A stretch of DNA of 64,000 bases from contig JANOXC010000118.1 of assembly GCA_031418215.1 (NCBI GenBank), positions 1-64,000 on the forward strand, read 5' to 3'. This DNA is from JANOXC01 sp031418215 (lineage in GTDB: Bacteria > Bacteroidota > Bacteroidia > AKYH767-A > OLB10). The position numbers were made by a program, and so were the translations under genes. This document shows, piece by piece, positions 43,691-52,792 of this stretch (position 1 is the first letter of the stretch; every line of letters begins with the position of its first letter). The notes beneath the pieces are model-generated. The model did not search any database. It was not told where the DNA came from and saw only the letters and a list, made by a program, of their open reading frames with translations.

Positions 43691-44503
43691 ATGGAAGAAA
43701 TTAAAAACAATCCCGATGAGCACATGATGCATCAGTGGGAAAAACAACATCGCCGCGGACGATTATTCGCAGGATTATTTATTATAGGAGCAGGAGCCTT
43801 ATTCCTTGCACGTGAGATGGGTGTATTTATCCCTTCCTGGTTTTTCACCTGGCAGACTTTCCTCATCGTTATTGGACTGTTTACTTTATTGAAAAGCGGC
43901 TTCCAAAGTATAGGCGGATTTATTATGATGGCCATAGGCGGATCATTCCTGATGCGCGACTACCTGCCTGAATATAATTTCTCGCATTACCTCTGGCCAA
44001 TTGCATTGATCGTTTTCGGACTGTTCATTATGCTTCGCCCTCGAAGAAGGTGTTATCCCGGAAGAAGAATGTATCGTAATCGTTACCGCAATTCCTGGAA
44101 GGAAGGCGTGCAGGACCAAAAATGGCAGCAGGAAAAAAGCCAGGGACAGCAATCTCCAACCAGCGATGATTATATATACATCAACAGTGTTTTAGGTGGT
44201 GTAGAAAAAAACGTCATATCAAAGAACTTTAAGGGCGGCGAGATAACCTGCGTCTTCGGTGGTGGCGAAATCGATCTCACACAATCAGAAATTGAAGACA
44301 GCGCAGAACTGCAAGTGACAGCTGTATTGGGCGGAGTCAGTCTGGTTATTCCGGCTAACTGGCAGGTAAAATCAGAGCTTACTGCCTTTCTTGGTGGCGT
44401 AGAAGATAAACGACAAGCGTTGAAAGATATTTCAACAACTTCAAAGACATTGGTGTTAAAAGGAACTGCTGTGCTGGGTGGAATTGAAATCAAAAGTTTC
44501 TGA
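43691..44503 (+). CDS. LiaF-like / DUF5668 membrane protein
   Basis: 270 aa from the ATG at 43691; the 12-codon extension to 43655 overlaps the promoter. Four membrane helices lie within residues 20-115 (GLFIIGAGALFLAREMGVF, TFLIVIGLFTLLKSGF, GGFIMMAIGGSFLM and LWPIALIVFGLFIML), followed by a basic RPRRR turn. The C-terminal beta-helix domain has the repeated pattern VLGGVEKNV, VFGGGEIDL, VLGGVSLVI and FLGGVEDKR. In Bacillus, LiaF restrains a cell-envelope two-component system. Here a LytS-type kinase and LytTR regulator follow, so a similar restraining role is reasonable (inference). Confidence 0.85.
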   Translation: MEEIKNNPDEHMMHQWEKQHRRGRLFAGLFIIGAGALFLAREMGVFIPSWFFTWQTFLIVIGLFTLLKSGFQSIGGFIMMAIGGSFLMRDYLPEYNFSHYLWPIALIVFGLFIMLRPRRRCYPGRRMYRNRYRNSWKEGVQDQKWQQEKSQGQQSPTSDDYIYINSVLGGVEKNVISKNFKGGEITCVFGGGEIDLTQSEIEDSAELQVTAVLGGVSLVIPANWQVKSELTAFLGGVEDKRQALKDISTTSKTLVLKGTAVLGGIEIKSF

Positions 44504-44559
44504 AACTGATTACGTCAACTTTAAATAATAATATATATTAATTTAAAAATCTCCCTAAA

Positions 44560-44904
44560 ATGAAATGGTATAGTATTCGTTTGGTCTTCAATATCAATAT
44601 TAACAATGGTGAAGACAAAAGTCAGTTTGATGAACAACTGCGATTGGTAGAAGCCGCCTCCACTACTGACGCTTTTTTCAACGCGGTAAATATTGGTCGG
44701 CAAGAAGAAGAGATCTTCATCAACAATCAGGGAAAAGCTGTTAGTTGGCAGTTCATTGATGTAGCCGATGTGCATCCGTTGGAAATGAAGAATGGCAGCC
44801 TTATTTGCAGCAGGCTCCATGTAGATGATAACCACGACAATTACATTGATCTGATCCAAAGAAAATCGCAGGCTATACAGTTACATGAAATGGCCTTTTC
44901 ATAA
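44560..44904 (+). CDS. DUF4288 domain-containing protein
   Basis: 114 aa, beginning MKWYSIRLVFNINI, with a following FDEQLRLVEAASTTDAFFNA and the late WQFIDVADVHPL typical of DUF4288. Function unknown; small soluble alpha/beta protein. It lies 56 bp after the LiaF-like gene and before the kinase, so it is probably co-transcribed with them. A dispersed palindromic repeat sits in the gap after it. Confidence 0.82.
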   Translation: MKWYSIRLVFNININNGEDKSQFDEQLRLVEAASTTDAFFNAVNIGRQEEEIFINNQGKAVSWQFIDVADVHPLEMKNGSLICSRLHVDDNHDNYIDLIQRKSQAIQLHEMAFS

Positions 44905-44930
44905 AAACAAAGTAAATTTCTTCAACCAGT

Positions 44931-44995
44931 CGTCATTGCGATGAGCAAGAGCATTGTTATGGCGATTGCAATAAGATGAGCGAAGAAGCAATCTC
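44931..44995. repeat. Dispersed palindromic repeat (CGTCATTGCGATGAGC family)
   Basis: Begins CGTCATTGCGATGAGCAAGA and ends GATGAGCGAAGAAGCAATC. Similar copies lie at about 46880, 49691 and 50100-50400 and, decayed, 52320 and 52430. It fits a REP/MITE-like family. Confidence 0.75.
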
Positions 44996-45074
44996 TTCAA
45001 TTGTAACCTTCAGCCTAATTCCCTTTATCGTAACTTTGATCAATAAATATTAAACCAACCTTAAACCACATTTT

Positions 45075-46109
45075 TTGAGCGCAGTATCCGTCAAGCGTTT
45101 TATTCCTTACCTGTCTTGGTGGTTGCTAATCACCATCATACAGGTTGTAGTTGTACACCGTTTTAATATCGAATGGAAAATTGCAATGGTTGATGCTTTA
45201 TTGTCGACTGCTATTTTAGCTGTTGCTTCCTATGTAATCACCAACACGTTTCGCTACTACACGCCGGCATCAGGAAAATATATATACGGCCTGGCCATAG
45301 TTGCTGCATTAACTATCTTGTGTGTTGCCGTTATCACCCACACACTGAATTATATTTTTATTGACAATAATGCATATATATATTTTCTCGGCCAGTCGGT
45401 TCCTGTTCGTTTTATGCTTGCCTTGTTGATGATAGCATTGATGGGCGTCACCAGCTGGTTGCGTTTTTATATGAAAGAACAGACAGAAAATAAAAAGCGG
45501 AAAGATGATGCAGGTTTGTTGTTGCGCGAAGCTGAATTATCAAAACTCCGTCAGCAATTGCAGCCACATTTTTTATTCAACAGCCTGAACAGCATCAGTT
45601 CGCTTGCCGGCAGCCGTCCCGAAGAAGCACGAAAAATGATACAACAACTTTCCGATTTCCTGCGCGGCACATTGAAAAAAGACGAGCAACAGTTAGTGCT
45701 GCTCTCAGATGAATTGCAGCATTTGCAATTGTACCTCGATATTGAAAAAGTTCGTTTTGGCCATCGCCTCACTGTTGAAATAAACTGTGATGAAACAACA
45801 GCAAAGATGAAATTACCATCATTGCTATTGCAACCCATTGTAGAAAATGCCATCAAGTTCGGATTATATGATACCACCGATGATATCATCATCAGTATTA
45901 AAGCATCAACGGTTAATCAACAACTGACCGTTATTATTGAAAACCCTTTTGATCCCGCAACGGCGGGAGGACAACAACCGGGCATGGGCTTTGGCCTCGG
46001 CTCTGTGCAACGCAGACTATATTTATTGTACTCTAGAAATGACTTGCTGGCTGTTGAAAAAGAAGGAAGCCTTTTCCGAACCATCGTTAAAATACCGCAG
46101 AACCAATGA
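45075..46109 (+). CDS. LytS-type sensor histidine kinase
   Basis: 344 aa from a TTG start at 45075; no ATG or GTG lies between it and the in-frame stop at 45051, and the first internal ATG would remove the first membrane helix. Four membrane helices cover residues 8-135. The His_kinase domain begins LSKLRQQLQPHFLFNSLNSISSLAG with the phosphorylated His in PHFLFN. The ATPase has LQPIVENAIKFG and a GMGFGLGSVQRRL loop. A TAACTTTG at 45031-45038 could be a secondary promoter. The stop overlaps the regulator ATG (ATGA). Confidence 0.92.
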   Translation: MSAVSVKRFIPYLSWWLLITIIQVVVVHRFNIEWKIAMVDALLSTAILAVASYVITNTFRYYTPASGKYIYGLAIVAALTILCVAVITHTLNYIFIDNNAYIYFLGQSVPVRFMLALLMIALMGVTSWLRFYMKEQTENKKRKDDAGLLLREAELSKLRQQLQPHFLFNSLNSISSLAGSRPEEARKMIQQLSDFLRGTLKKDEQQLVLLSDELQHLQLYLDIEKVRFGHRLTVEINCDETTAKMKLPSLLLQPIVENAIKFGLYDTTDDIIISIKASTVNQQLTVIIENPFDPATAGGQQPGMGFGLGSVQRRLYLLYSRNDLLAVEKEGSLFRTIVKIPQNQ

Positions 46110-46843
46110 AAGTAATCATCATTGACGATGAGCCGCTTGCAAGGGAACTCATCAAAGAATATTTGCAGTCTTATGCTGCATTGCAAATCGTACAGGAATG
46201 CAATGATGGCTTTGAAGGTTTTAAAGCCATTCAACAGCATCAGCCTGATCTGATTTTTTTAGATGTGCAGATGCCAAAAATCAATGGCTTTGAAATGCTG
46301 GAATTGGTGGAACAACCGCCGGCAATAATTTTCACCACCGCCTTTGATGAATATGCCATCAAAGCATTTGAAGCGCATGCTGTAGATTACTTATTAAAAC
46401 CATTTAGCAAAGAGCGTTTCGACAAAGCTGTAGGAAAATTTTTACAAACAGGAAATACCAAAGCAGTGACGAATGACTTATTGACCGAAGTTACACCTAG
46501 AGTACTCGGGGCTGAAGAACAGCAACGAATAGTAGTGAAATCCGGGAACAACATCAAAATACTTCCGTCTCATGAGATTATATATATAGAAGCTTATGAC
46601 GATTACGTAAAGATCTTCACCAACAGCGATGTCTACCTGAAAAAGAAAACATTGTCCTATTACGAAACCGTTCTTGCCCGTGATTTTCTAAGGGTGCACC
46701 GTTCTTATTTGATACCGCTTGCACAGATCACCCGCATTGAAGTCTTTGAAAAAAACAGTCATGTGGCCATCCTTAAGAATGGAAACAAAATTCCTTTGAG
46801 TCGAAATGGTTATGCTGCGTTGAAGGAGAAACTAGGAGTTTAA
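46106..46843 (+). CDS. LytTR family response regulator
   Basis: 245 aa. Receiver domain 1-115: acidic pair DDEP (8-11), phosphoacceptor Asp in LIFLDVQMP, Thr in IIFTTAF and Lys in DYLLKPF. The LytTR DNA-binding domain covers 145-243, with IIYIEAYDDYVKIFT, RDFLRVHRSYLIPL and HVAILKNGNKIPLSRNGYAAL. It overlaps the kinase gene by 4 bp, the standard LytS/LytR pairing. The direct repeats at 43576-43614 upstream of the group are likely autoregulatory sites. Confidence 0.95.
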   Translation: MKVIIIDDEPLARELIKEYLQSYAALQIVQECNDGFEGFKAIQQHQPDLIFLDVQMPKINGFEMLELVEQPPAIIFTTAFDEYAIKAFEAHAVDYLLKPFSKERFDKAVGKFLQTGNTKAVTNDLLTEVTPRVLGAEEQQRIVVKSGNNIKILPSHEIIYIEAYDDYVKIFTNSDVYLKKKTLSYYETVLARDFLRVHRSYLIPLAQITRIEVFEKNSHVAILKNGNKIPLSRNGYAALKEKLGV

Positions 46844-46878
46844 CAAATCAGAGAAGAAACAATCTTATCATCATTTAC

Positions 46879-47040
46879 TACGTCATTGCGATGAGCTTGA
46901 GTATTGTTATTGCAATTGAAAAAAGATGAGCGTAGAGGCAATCTCACAAATAGTACCAGTAGCATCATCATCCTGCAAATTGTCTGAACTATGATTCTTG
47001 GGATTAAATGATTTCTATGATTTTTATTTAGCAAAATCAT
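46879..47040. repeat. Composite repeat: palindromic element plus ATGATT-type repeat
   Basis: The first part (46881-46948) is a CGTCATTGCGATGAGC family copy. The second (about 46965-47040) has CTGAACTATGATTCTTGGG and further ATGATT steps. The same two parts, in the same order and orientation, occur at about 52425-52563. In both places they lie immediately 3' of an ORF6N remnant. Confidence 0.7.
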
Positions 47041-47052
47041 TGTTATACCTCC

Positions 47053-47295
47053 TCATTTACCAGCCGCTGTTTCAAATGTTGTGGTAACAAATTGTGACCT
47101 CAAGTCAGAAAGTTCCGTTTTTGTTAATTCAAACATAAAATCTTCCGGAAACCGTTCCAAATTTCTTTTTGCCTGTTGCTTCAATGCCTTGGCAGGCACA
47201 TCATACAATAATGCTAAGTCAGCATCAAGCATCACATTATTCCCACTAATGTAAAAAATTCATGTTTCGTATTCGGGTTTTATCAATTCTCTCAT
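47053..47295 (-). pseudogene. ORF6N domain gene remnant
   Basis: The best frame gives MLDADLALLYDVPAKALKQQ and RFPEDFMFELTKTELSDLRS, the ORF6N domain. The expected N-terminal residues (MRELIKPEYE) are in another frame from an ATG at 47295. The domain ends early at a TGA, at the place of a conserved Trp (K-W-G-G becomes K-stop-G-G). ORF6N domains occur in phage antirepressors and their chromosomal relatives. Confidence 0.78.
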
Positions 47296-47527
47296 TGTCT
47301 TTCAATTCAAGCTATTTAAAAATATTCTGCAAAAACATATTCCTAATTAATAGAATCTTTTTTCTTAAATGAACTTTATTAAAAAAACGGAAATAATAGA
47401 AATACACTGCTAAATAATTATTTCTACATGGGAAATAAAATTACTCGTTTTGAAAATATTCTTTCAATATAAAAATGAAATGATATTAATATTAGTATTT
47501 TTATTCTTCTAATCTAAAATCTTTATT

Positions 47528-48328
47528 ATGAAAAATAAACGTCGCCCACGAAATAGTAAAACAGTAGCGGAAACCCTGAGAGAAAATATGGAATATATAT
47601 TTTCAAATACGCCCGGTAATGATCTTACTGAAGCAAGCAAGAAGGCGTGGCTGAATTATATTATTGATTTTGAAGAGTATCATAAAAATGCAAAAGATGT
47701 AACCGTTTGGGAATTTATTGGTAAGCCCCCTTTCGTTCTCATAGATAAGCTGGACAGTGCATCAATATCACTTGCTTTAGATGCCATTTATGAAAAAATG
47801 GCATCTAATAATGTGTTACTTGACTTTTGTGTTGTGTATCCCGATGACGTGATTTACAAGTTTATTACAGAAGAGTTGTTTCAACATAAAATTCAGGACA
47901 TTAAGATTCCGGGCGGTAACATTTGCTTTATCTATGAAGAGTTTCATCCGAATCACGACTATGACTTAAGAAGATATAGTAGTGAACACCTGGAGTGCTT
48001 ATTCAAGCCTGATGTTATTAGAAGTCATTTATCATTTTATGCAATGAATAGTATTTACCTTAATGATAAATTATGTACTAAAGATTCGCTCGCTGATTTT
48101 ATCATTGATTTTCATAATTTACATAAGAGGGCGGAACTAAGAAATCATACTATAACCGACTTGACATTTGATCTTGAATTGAATTCCGGAAAAGTAAGCG
48201 TGGATTTTAATTGTTGCTTATTTTTTAACGATGGCGGGCATTTAGAAAAAAAAGAAAATGTAACTTTAAATTACTTATTGGAATATGACTTTTGGATTTT
48301 GAAAAAAATTGAAAGTTCTTTATTCTAG
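47528..48328 (+). CDS. Hypothetical protein, 266 aa
   Basis: No family recognised. It starts with a basic stretch (KNKRRPRNSKTVAETLREN); the rest is a soluble mixed alpha/beta protein with no signal peptide or membrane helix. The last third (LRNHTITDLTFDLELNSGKVSVDFNCCLFFNDGG) looks like a curved sheet of an NTF2/SnoaL-like fold, but this is only an impression. The long uninterrupted frame with ordinary composition supports a real gene. Isolated in a repeat-rich segment between ORF6N remnants and the J-domain/HIRAN pair, so probably accessory. Confidence 0.7.
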   Translation: MKNKRRPRNSKTVAETLRENMEYIFSNTPGNDLTEASKKAWLNYIIDFEEYHKNAKDVTVWEFIGKPPFVLIDKLDSASISLALDAIYEKMASNNVLLDFCVVYPDDVIYKFITEELFQHKIQDIKIPGGNICFIYEEFHPNHDYDLRRYSSEHLECLFKPDVIRSHLSFYAMNSIYLNDKLCTKDSLADFIIDFHNLHKRAELRNHTITDLTFDLELNSGKVSVDFNCCLFFNDGGHLEKKENVTLNYLLEYDFWILKKIESSLF

Positions 48329-48413
48329 CTTAGAATATAAGCAATTCTATGTACTCCTGCGATTTATCATATCTGGTTGCTTAACACAAAACATACTAAA
48401 CCTTAAATTAAAA

Positions 48414-48803
48414 TTATCGGTCGATCAGGTATACCTTGATATTTAACTTCAGCCACTGTCCTTTCCATTCTTTCGTTTCCAGCGCTCCGAAAAGTTGTTT
48501 GCCTGCATCCAGTAAACGTGCCGTGCTTTCATTGATGTGCATGGGAAGGTATCCCAGTTTTATTTTATCAGCGGTATAGATAGCTGTTGCAAAATGATCG
48601 AACTGATTTTCCGGTTCGCGTTTTAAGATGAAACGATCGCCGGGTTTTAAGGTGGGCTCCGTTTCTTCTAAGTTCAGGTGTGACGTGCCTGCAATGTGGC
48701 ATTCAAGCATGATGAGCTCGCGGACAAAGGGCATTAATGCCTGACTCTTCCCCTGGATGAGTGCTAATAATCCCGGACTGATCTGTATTATTTCACTGCT
48801 CAT
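48414..48803 (-). CDS. HIRAN domain-containing protein
   Basis: 129 aa. The HIRAN fold covers about residues 30-128: HIAGTSHLNLEE, LKPGDRFILKREPENQFDHFATAIYT and KLGYLPMHINESTARLLDAG. HIRAN domains bind DNA 3' ends or damaged DNA in eukaryotic HLTF and occur alone in bacteria. The start codon overlaps the end of the J-domain-like gene by 11 bp, so both are made from one transcript. Role unknown; DNA repair or stress is an inference from the domain. Confidence 0.85.
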   Translation of the reverse strand: MSSEIIQISPGLLALIQGKSQALMPFVRELIMLECHIAGTSHLNLEETEPTLKPGDRFILKREPENQFDHFATAIYTADKIKLGYLPMHINESTARLLDAGKQLFGALETKEWKGQWLKLNIKVYLIDR

Positions 48804-49596
48804 TGTTCAGCAACTGTTGAATCATTTTTTCCAAGGTTGCTTTTTCATCCATGCAGGCTGAAATAGCATTAAGCGTTTCATTGTTCTCATTATTAACCCA
48901 GCCTTGATCTTCTATATATTCCGAAATTGTGAATGGAAACATTACTTTGATTTCCTGCAGCTTTTGTATCAGTTTAGAAAAGTAAGCTGCCAACTGCTCA
49001 TTCTTCTTCTTCAATTGTTCAACCCCGGTAATGAGGTCTTCACTCTTCAAACTAAGCTCTGCAACAGCTGCCAATGCCCTCATTGCTTCGAGGTCATTTA
49101 ATGAATATGCCTCCGATAATTTCAGCCACAATGCTGCACGGTTGATATCGCCGGGATATATATCAGGATGCAACTGTTTAGCCAGTTTATAATAAAGGAG
49201 TTTTATCTCTTTGATCTCTTCCTCCGTCAATTTTTCCAGGTTGATAAACATTGATGCTGCATTCAGGATCTCTGCCTCTTTTTTCAGTTGTTTTAAATGC
49301 TCCTGCATTTCCAGCTCAATCAATTCATCAATCAAATCTTCATTAACATCATCATCTCTGTTAATCGCTGCCTGTATTTTTTCCAACTTTAATTTCAATC
49401 GGAAAACGGTAGTTTGAATACGTAATAATTCCAACCTGTTATTTCCAACAGCTACCAAATACCTCGATTCCAGGTAAGGCTTTACATGATACAATAAGTG
49501 GCACTTCTCCTCCTCTGCTCTTGCAATTTCATTACAGAGCGCCTCCTGCTGTTTTATCGCTTCCTGGTGTTCATGGGTTAATGCCGGGGTCGTCAT
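48793..49596 (-). CDS. Coiled-coil protein with DnaJ-like J domain
   Basis: 267 aa. A long N-terminal coiled coil (about 10-115) is followed by EEIKEIKLLYYKLAKQLHPDIYPG, with the J-domain HPD tripeptide at 143-145 and a following helix LWLKLSEAYSLNDLEAMRAL. A second coiled coil ends the protein. HPD is what activates Hsp70 ATPase, so the protein could recruit DnaK to a partner. It overlaps the HIRAN gene by 11 bp. It is not a canonical DnaJ: no zinc-finger domain or G/F region. Confidence 0.8.
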   Translation of the reverse strand: MTTPALTHEHQEAIKQQEALCNEIARAEEEKCHLLYHVKPYLESRYLVAVGNNRLELLRIQTTVFRLKLKLEKIQAAINRDDDVNEDLIDELIELEMQEHLKQLKKEAEILNAASMFINLEKLTEEEIKEIKLLYYKLAKQLHPDIYPGDINRAALWLKLSEAYSLNDLEAMRALAAVAELSLKSEDLITGVEQLKKKNEQLAAYFSKLIQKLQEIKVMFPFTISEYIEDQGWVNNENNETLNAISACMDEKATLEKMIQQLLNNEQ

Positions 49597-49690
49597 CGTG
49601 GAGGAAAGATAGTAAAAAATTAAATCAAGGAATTGGCGTCTACGCTACCGCGTGCGAATCTTTTCTAATATACGAATAAAATCTTAGCCG

Positions 49691-50405
49691 TCATTGCGAT
49701 GAGCGATAACCATATTAATGTAATTGAAAAAAGATGAGCGAAGAAGCAATCCCATCATGCATACAACAAGCATCATGCACATACTTCCCAACAAAAGATT
49801 GCTTCGACATTCACTGCTTCTCAGTTCATGTCTCGCAATAACGGAATATTAGAACGTCATTGCGCCGCGCCGTCGGCAAGCCTTATGCCTCCGCGAAAGC
49901 TTTAGCAACACGCAGATGGCGGCCGATGGATGAGGGGGAATGTTGTTTCTGAAATCGAATAAGGTTGAGCGAAGAAACAATCTCATTAATAGAACCTGAG
50001 GTACCACTTACTATTCATGAGATAACCTCACTCATTCTTCGTTCGCAATGACAGTAGATGAAAATTTTAAAGTGGCAAAGTAATCCTTTCAACAAGCGAA
50101 CCGTCATTGCGAGCCAATTGGACCAATATGCTCTTACGAAAAACATAAAGTGGCGAAGCAATCTTTTCAAAAGTACCCGATCTGCTATTCATAAGATTAC
50201 TTCCCTCATTCTTCCCTCGCAATGACGTTAGATGAAAATTTAAAGTGGTGTAGCAAAGCAATCCTTTCAATAATTCAACCGTCATTGCGAGCCACTTATA
50301 CCAATATGCTCTTACGAAAGACTTAAAGTGGCGAAGCAATCTTTTCAATAGCACCTCTTCTTCTATTCATAAGATTGCTTCACTCGTTCCTCGCTCGCAA
50401 TGATG
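49691..50405. repeat. Array of dispersed palindromic repeats incl. a 178-bp tandem duplication
   Basis: The 873-bp gap between the J-domain and TPR genes is largely filled by variants of CGTCATTGCGATGAGC and GAAGCAATCT. A full copy is at 49691-49757 and decayed ones up to 49980. Two near-identical units of about 178 bp follow: ACCGTCATTGCGAGCCA recurs at 50100 and 50278, and CCAATATGCTCTTACGAAA in both. No coding frame in this gap has family support. Confidence 0.75.
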
Positions 50406-50469
50406 ATAGAGGTGCCTCCTTCATAATTAATTTACCCGGCTGTATTATCATTACCTCAAACTTAATGAT

Positions 50470-51300
50470 ATGAAACCACTTTACATTCTTGTCTTATTAT
50501 TAAACATAACCCTCACTGACATGGCCTCGGCCTCCGGTAACAAGGTAATTACAGAAATAGATTCAGTTAGTTTTAAAAGATATAAAGAAGGTTTTAAAAC
50601 AACACCGCTCCACTCTCCATCCCATCAGTTATATCTCGACAGCCTTTTGAGTTTACAACCGGATAACGCATATTACTGGCAGCAGAAATCAATGCCTTTA
50701 TATAAAGAAAGAAAGTATGAGCTGGGACGACAATATGTTGACAGTGCCGTTAAATTCAATGAAAAGCAATACCTCGACTACCGCGCCTTCCTGAAATGCA
50801 TTTTTGAAAAATCATACCGGGCCGCTTTGGAAGATTTTGAATTGGTAAAACAAAAAACAGGTTTTGCTTTTGTAATGGGACATTCTTATGATTTTTATAT
50901 GGGGCTCTGTTATCTCCAACTCAACAACTTTGATAAAGCCGATTCATTGATTCAATATTCGCTAACCTGGAATGAAAAAAACAGCACAGGCGGACATTAC
51001 CTTGAATATTTTTATTTGGGTGTGGTGAAAATGGAAAAAAACGAAACAGACGAAGCTTTGGAAAATTTTGATAAAGCATTGCAGATCTATACACAGTTTC
51101 CCGATGCATTGTATTTCAAATCTGTTTGCCTGGAGCAATCAGGGAAAAAAGAAGAGGCGCTAGCTGTTGCCACAAAAGGGCTTACCTATTTTAACCAGGG
51201 ATATACCAATAATGAAGACAATGTTTTTTACGAAGATTATCCTTATCAGCAGAGAAGGTATAGTTATGAGTCGAGGGTGAATTATCTGGGAAGGAAATAG
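50470..51300 (+). CDS. Secreted TPR-repeat protein
   Basis: 276 aa. The signal peptide is MKPLYILVLLLNITLTDMAS. TPR-like helical pairs follow from about residue 45, including NAYYWQQKSMPLYKERKYEL, YDFYMGLCYLQLNNFDKADS, YLEYFYLGVVKMEKNETDEA and ALYFKSVCLEQSGKKEEALA. Such proteins are scaffolds; no partner can be assigned. It is transcribed alone, between the palindromic repeat array and the ORF6N remnants. Confidence 0.8.
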   Translation: MKPLYILVLLLNITLTDMASASGNKVITEIDSVSFKRYKEGFKTTPLHSPSHQLYLDSLLSLQPDNAYYWQQKSMPLYKERKYELGRQYVDSAVKFNEKQYLDYRAFLKCIFEKSYRAALEDFELVKQKTGFAFVMGHSYDFYMGLCYLQLNNFDKADSLIQYSLTWNEKNSTGGHYLEYFYLGVVKMEKNETDEALENFDKALQIYTQFPDALYFKSVCLEQSGKKEEALAVATKGLTYFNQGYTNNEDNVFYEDYPYQQRRYSYESRVNYLGRK

Positions 51301-51358
51301 GCTTATTCAAAAATAATTGGTGTGGCATAATAAGAGCCCGTATTAATTTTATTGCGTC

Positions 51359-51442
51359 CTAACGATAAAACCGGTCGCAATTTGCGACTAGTTCATTCAT
51401 TTCATTCTTTCGTAACTCAAACATGAAATCTTTTGGAAAGCC
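51359..51442 (-). pseudogene. ORF6N internal fragment
   Basis: About 26 codons read FPKDFMFELRKNEMNELVAN and then CDRFYR before a TAG. This matches the middle of an ORF6N protein (FPEDFMFEL followed by an NCDRF-type block). Nothing recognisable is left on either side. Confidence 0.65.
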
Positions 51443-51533
51443 GGGGGAATTGTAAAAATAAAATACGCCACTGGTCATGCCCTTTTGTATATAAAATTTA
51501 GCTTTTAAAATTTTACATTTTCAAATCTTATTA

Positions 51534-51996
51534 TTAATCATTCTCATCCTTTCTTTTGTATCCAACCTTTTTTCCAGGGGTACTTAATGGCAACATAAGT
51601 TGTCTAATGGCTTCAAATATTTTATTAATTGCGTCATCATGCATAGCTAATCGGTTTTCCAATTTTTTCAGTTGAGCCGAAAGTTCTTTATGTGAATCCA
51701 GCAGTTTTCTCATTCTTACAAAAGCACGCATTATTGCAATATTTACTTCTCTTGCCCTTTTACTTTTTAGTATTCCCGGAAAGCATTGCAACCCCTTGCT
51801 CTGTAAAAGCATAAGGAAATGCCCCTCCGAACTTGCCTTTAGATGGTATCACATTTTGTGATACCAGAACACTAACTACTTTGTTTGTTAATACAAACAT
51901 AAAATCCGGAGGAAAACTTTCAATGTTCCTTTTAACAGCTTGTTTCAATGCCCTGGTTTCTACGTTGTATAATTGAGCAATGTCAAAATCAAGCAT
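51534..51996 (-). pseudogene. ORF6N domain gene, frameshifted
   Basis: From an ATG at 51996 one frame gives MLDFDIAQLYNVETRALKQ through YAFTEQGVAMLSG (ORF6N core). The second frame gives GILKSKRAREVNIAIMRAFV and the coiled C-terminus ending near KVGYKRKDEND at 51534. Deleting one base of the GGG at 51775-51777 (minus strand) fuses them into an ordinary ORF6N protein of about 153 aa. Recently inactivated, or a base-call error. Confidence 0.78.
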
Positions 51997-52562
51997 AATT
52001 TTTCTTCGCGGATAAAATAAATCTGTTGCGTAATGCTTTCTTCTCTTAAAATTATTTTTGAACCCATATCTTTTGCCTGAGGTATGACAAATTTTTAAAT
52101 TAAATTATTAATATCACGTATTTCGGTTTGATTAATTCTATCATCGTAATATTTGCACCCGTGCAGGATAAAAATCCACCATTTTATTAATGCCTCTTAA
52201 CTCATCCATTTGGGGTTGCATGTTTCGAAATTTTATGATCAATAAATAGTGCGTCAAAACTATACTATAAAAAAATAATTAAAAATGGAAGAAGGTTGCT
52301 AGAAAATTTATCAGGCAATTCGTCGTTGCGAGGAGTTAGCGCTTTCAGGTTTGTGACCTCGCCCCCTGCCCCTCTCCAGGGGAGAGGGGAGGTCGACTAC
52401 CGATTATTCATTAACCCTTACATTAATGCGATGAGCGTGAGCTTATATTTTCTGATTGAAAAATGTTGGGCGAAGATGCAATCTGATCAATAGCACCTTA
52501 TATGTCATCATTCTGCACATTGTCTGAACTATGATTCATGTGATTATATGATTTTGCGTTAG
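51997..52562. repeat. Gene-free stretch with decayed palindromic and composite repeats
   Basis: No supported gene. CTCGCCCCCTGCCCCTCTCC (from 52360) is a member of the palindromic family also at 57368 and 61560. From about 52425 to 52563 lies a decayed copy of the composite repeat found at 46879-47040, ending with CTGAACTATGATTCATGTG. The first 300 bp (51997-52295) hold nothing I can name. Confidence 0.6.
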
Positions 52563-52664
52563 CTAAGTTCTTTTAAACATCCCGATTTTCCTTCGCGGAT
52601 GGATTGTGGGTTGCATCAAATGCCGGATGGCTTCGAAAAGCGCCTGTATTTCTTTATCATGCTT
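52563..52664 (-). pseudogene. ORF6N C-terminal fragment
   Basis: Reads KHDKEIQALFEAIRHLMQP and then THIP-like residues ending PRRKIGMFKRT and TAG. This is the usual ORF6N C-terminus and matches FEAIRQLMLP in the neighbouring copy at 51534-51996. The N-terminal part is gone. Confidence 0.65.
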
Positions 52665-52792
52665 AATGAATCTCAGCGCTCCGTCGACAAAGCTATGGCG
52701 TAATCTTGAGCCATAGTAAGGCGAATTAAATAGTCCGGTTATTTATCCTTTGTAATTCTATAACCAATCCTATTCCTATTTTTAATTTCCGG

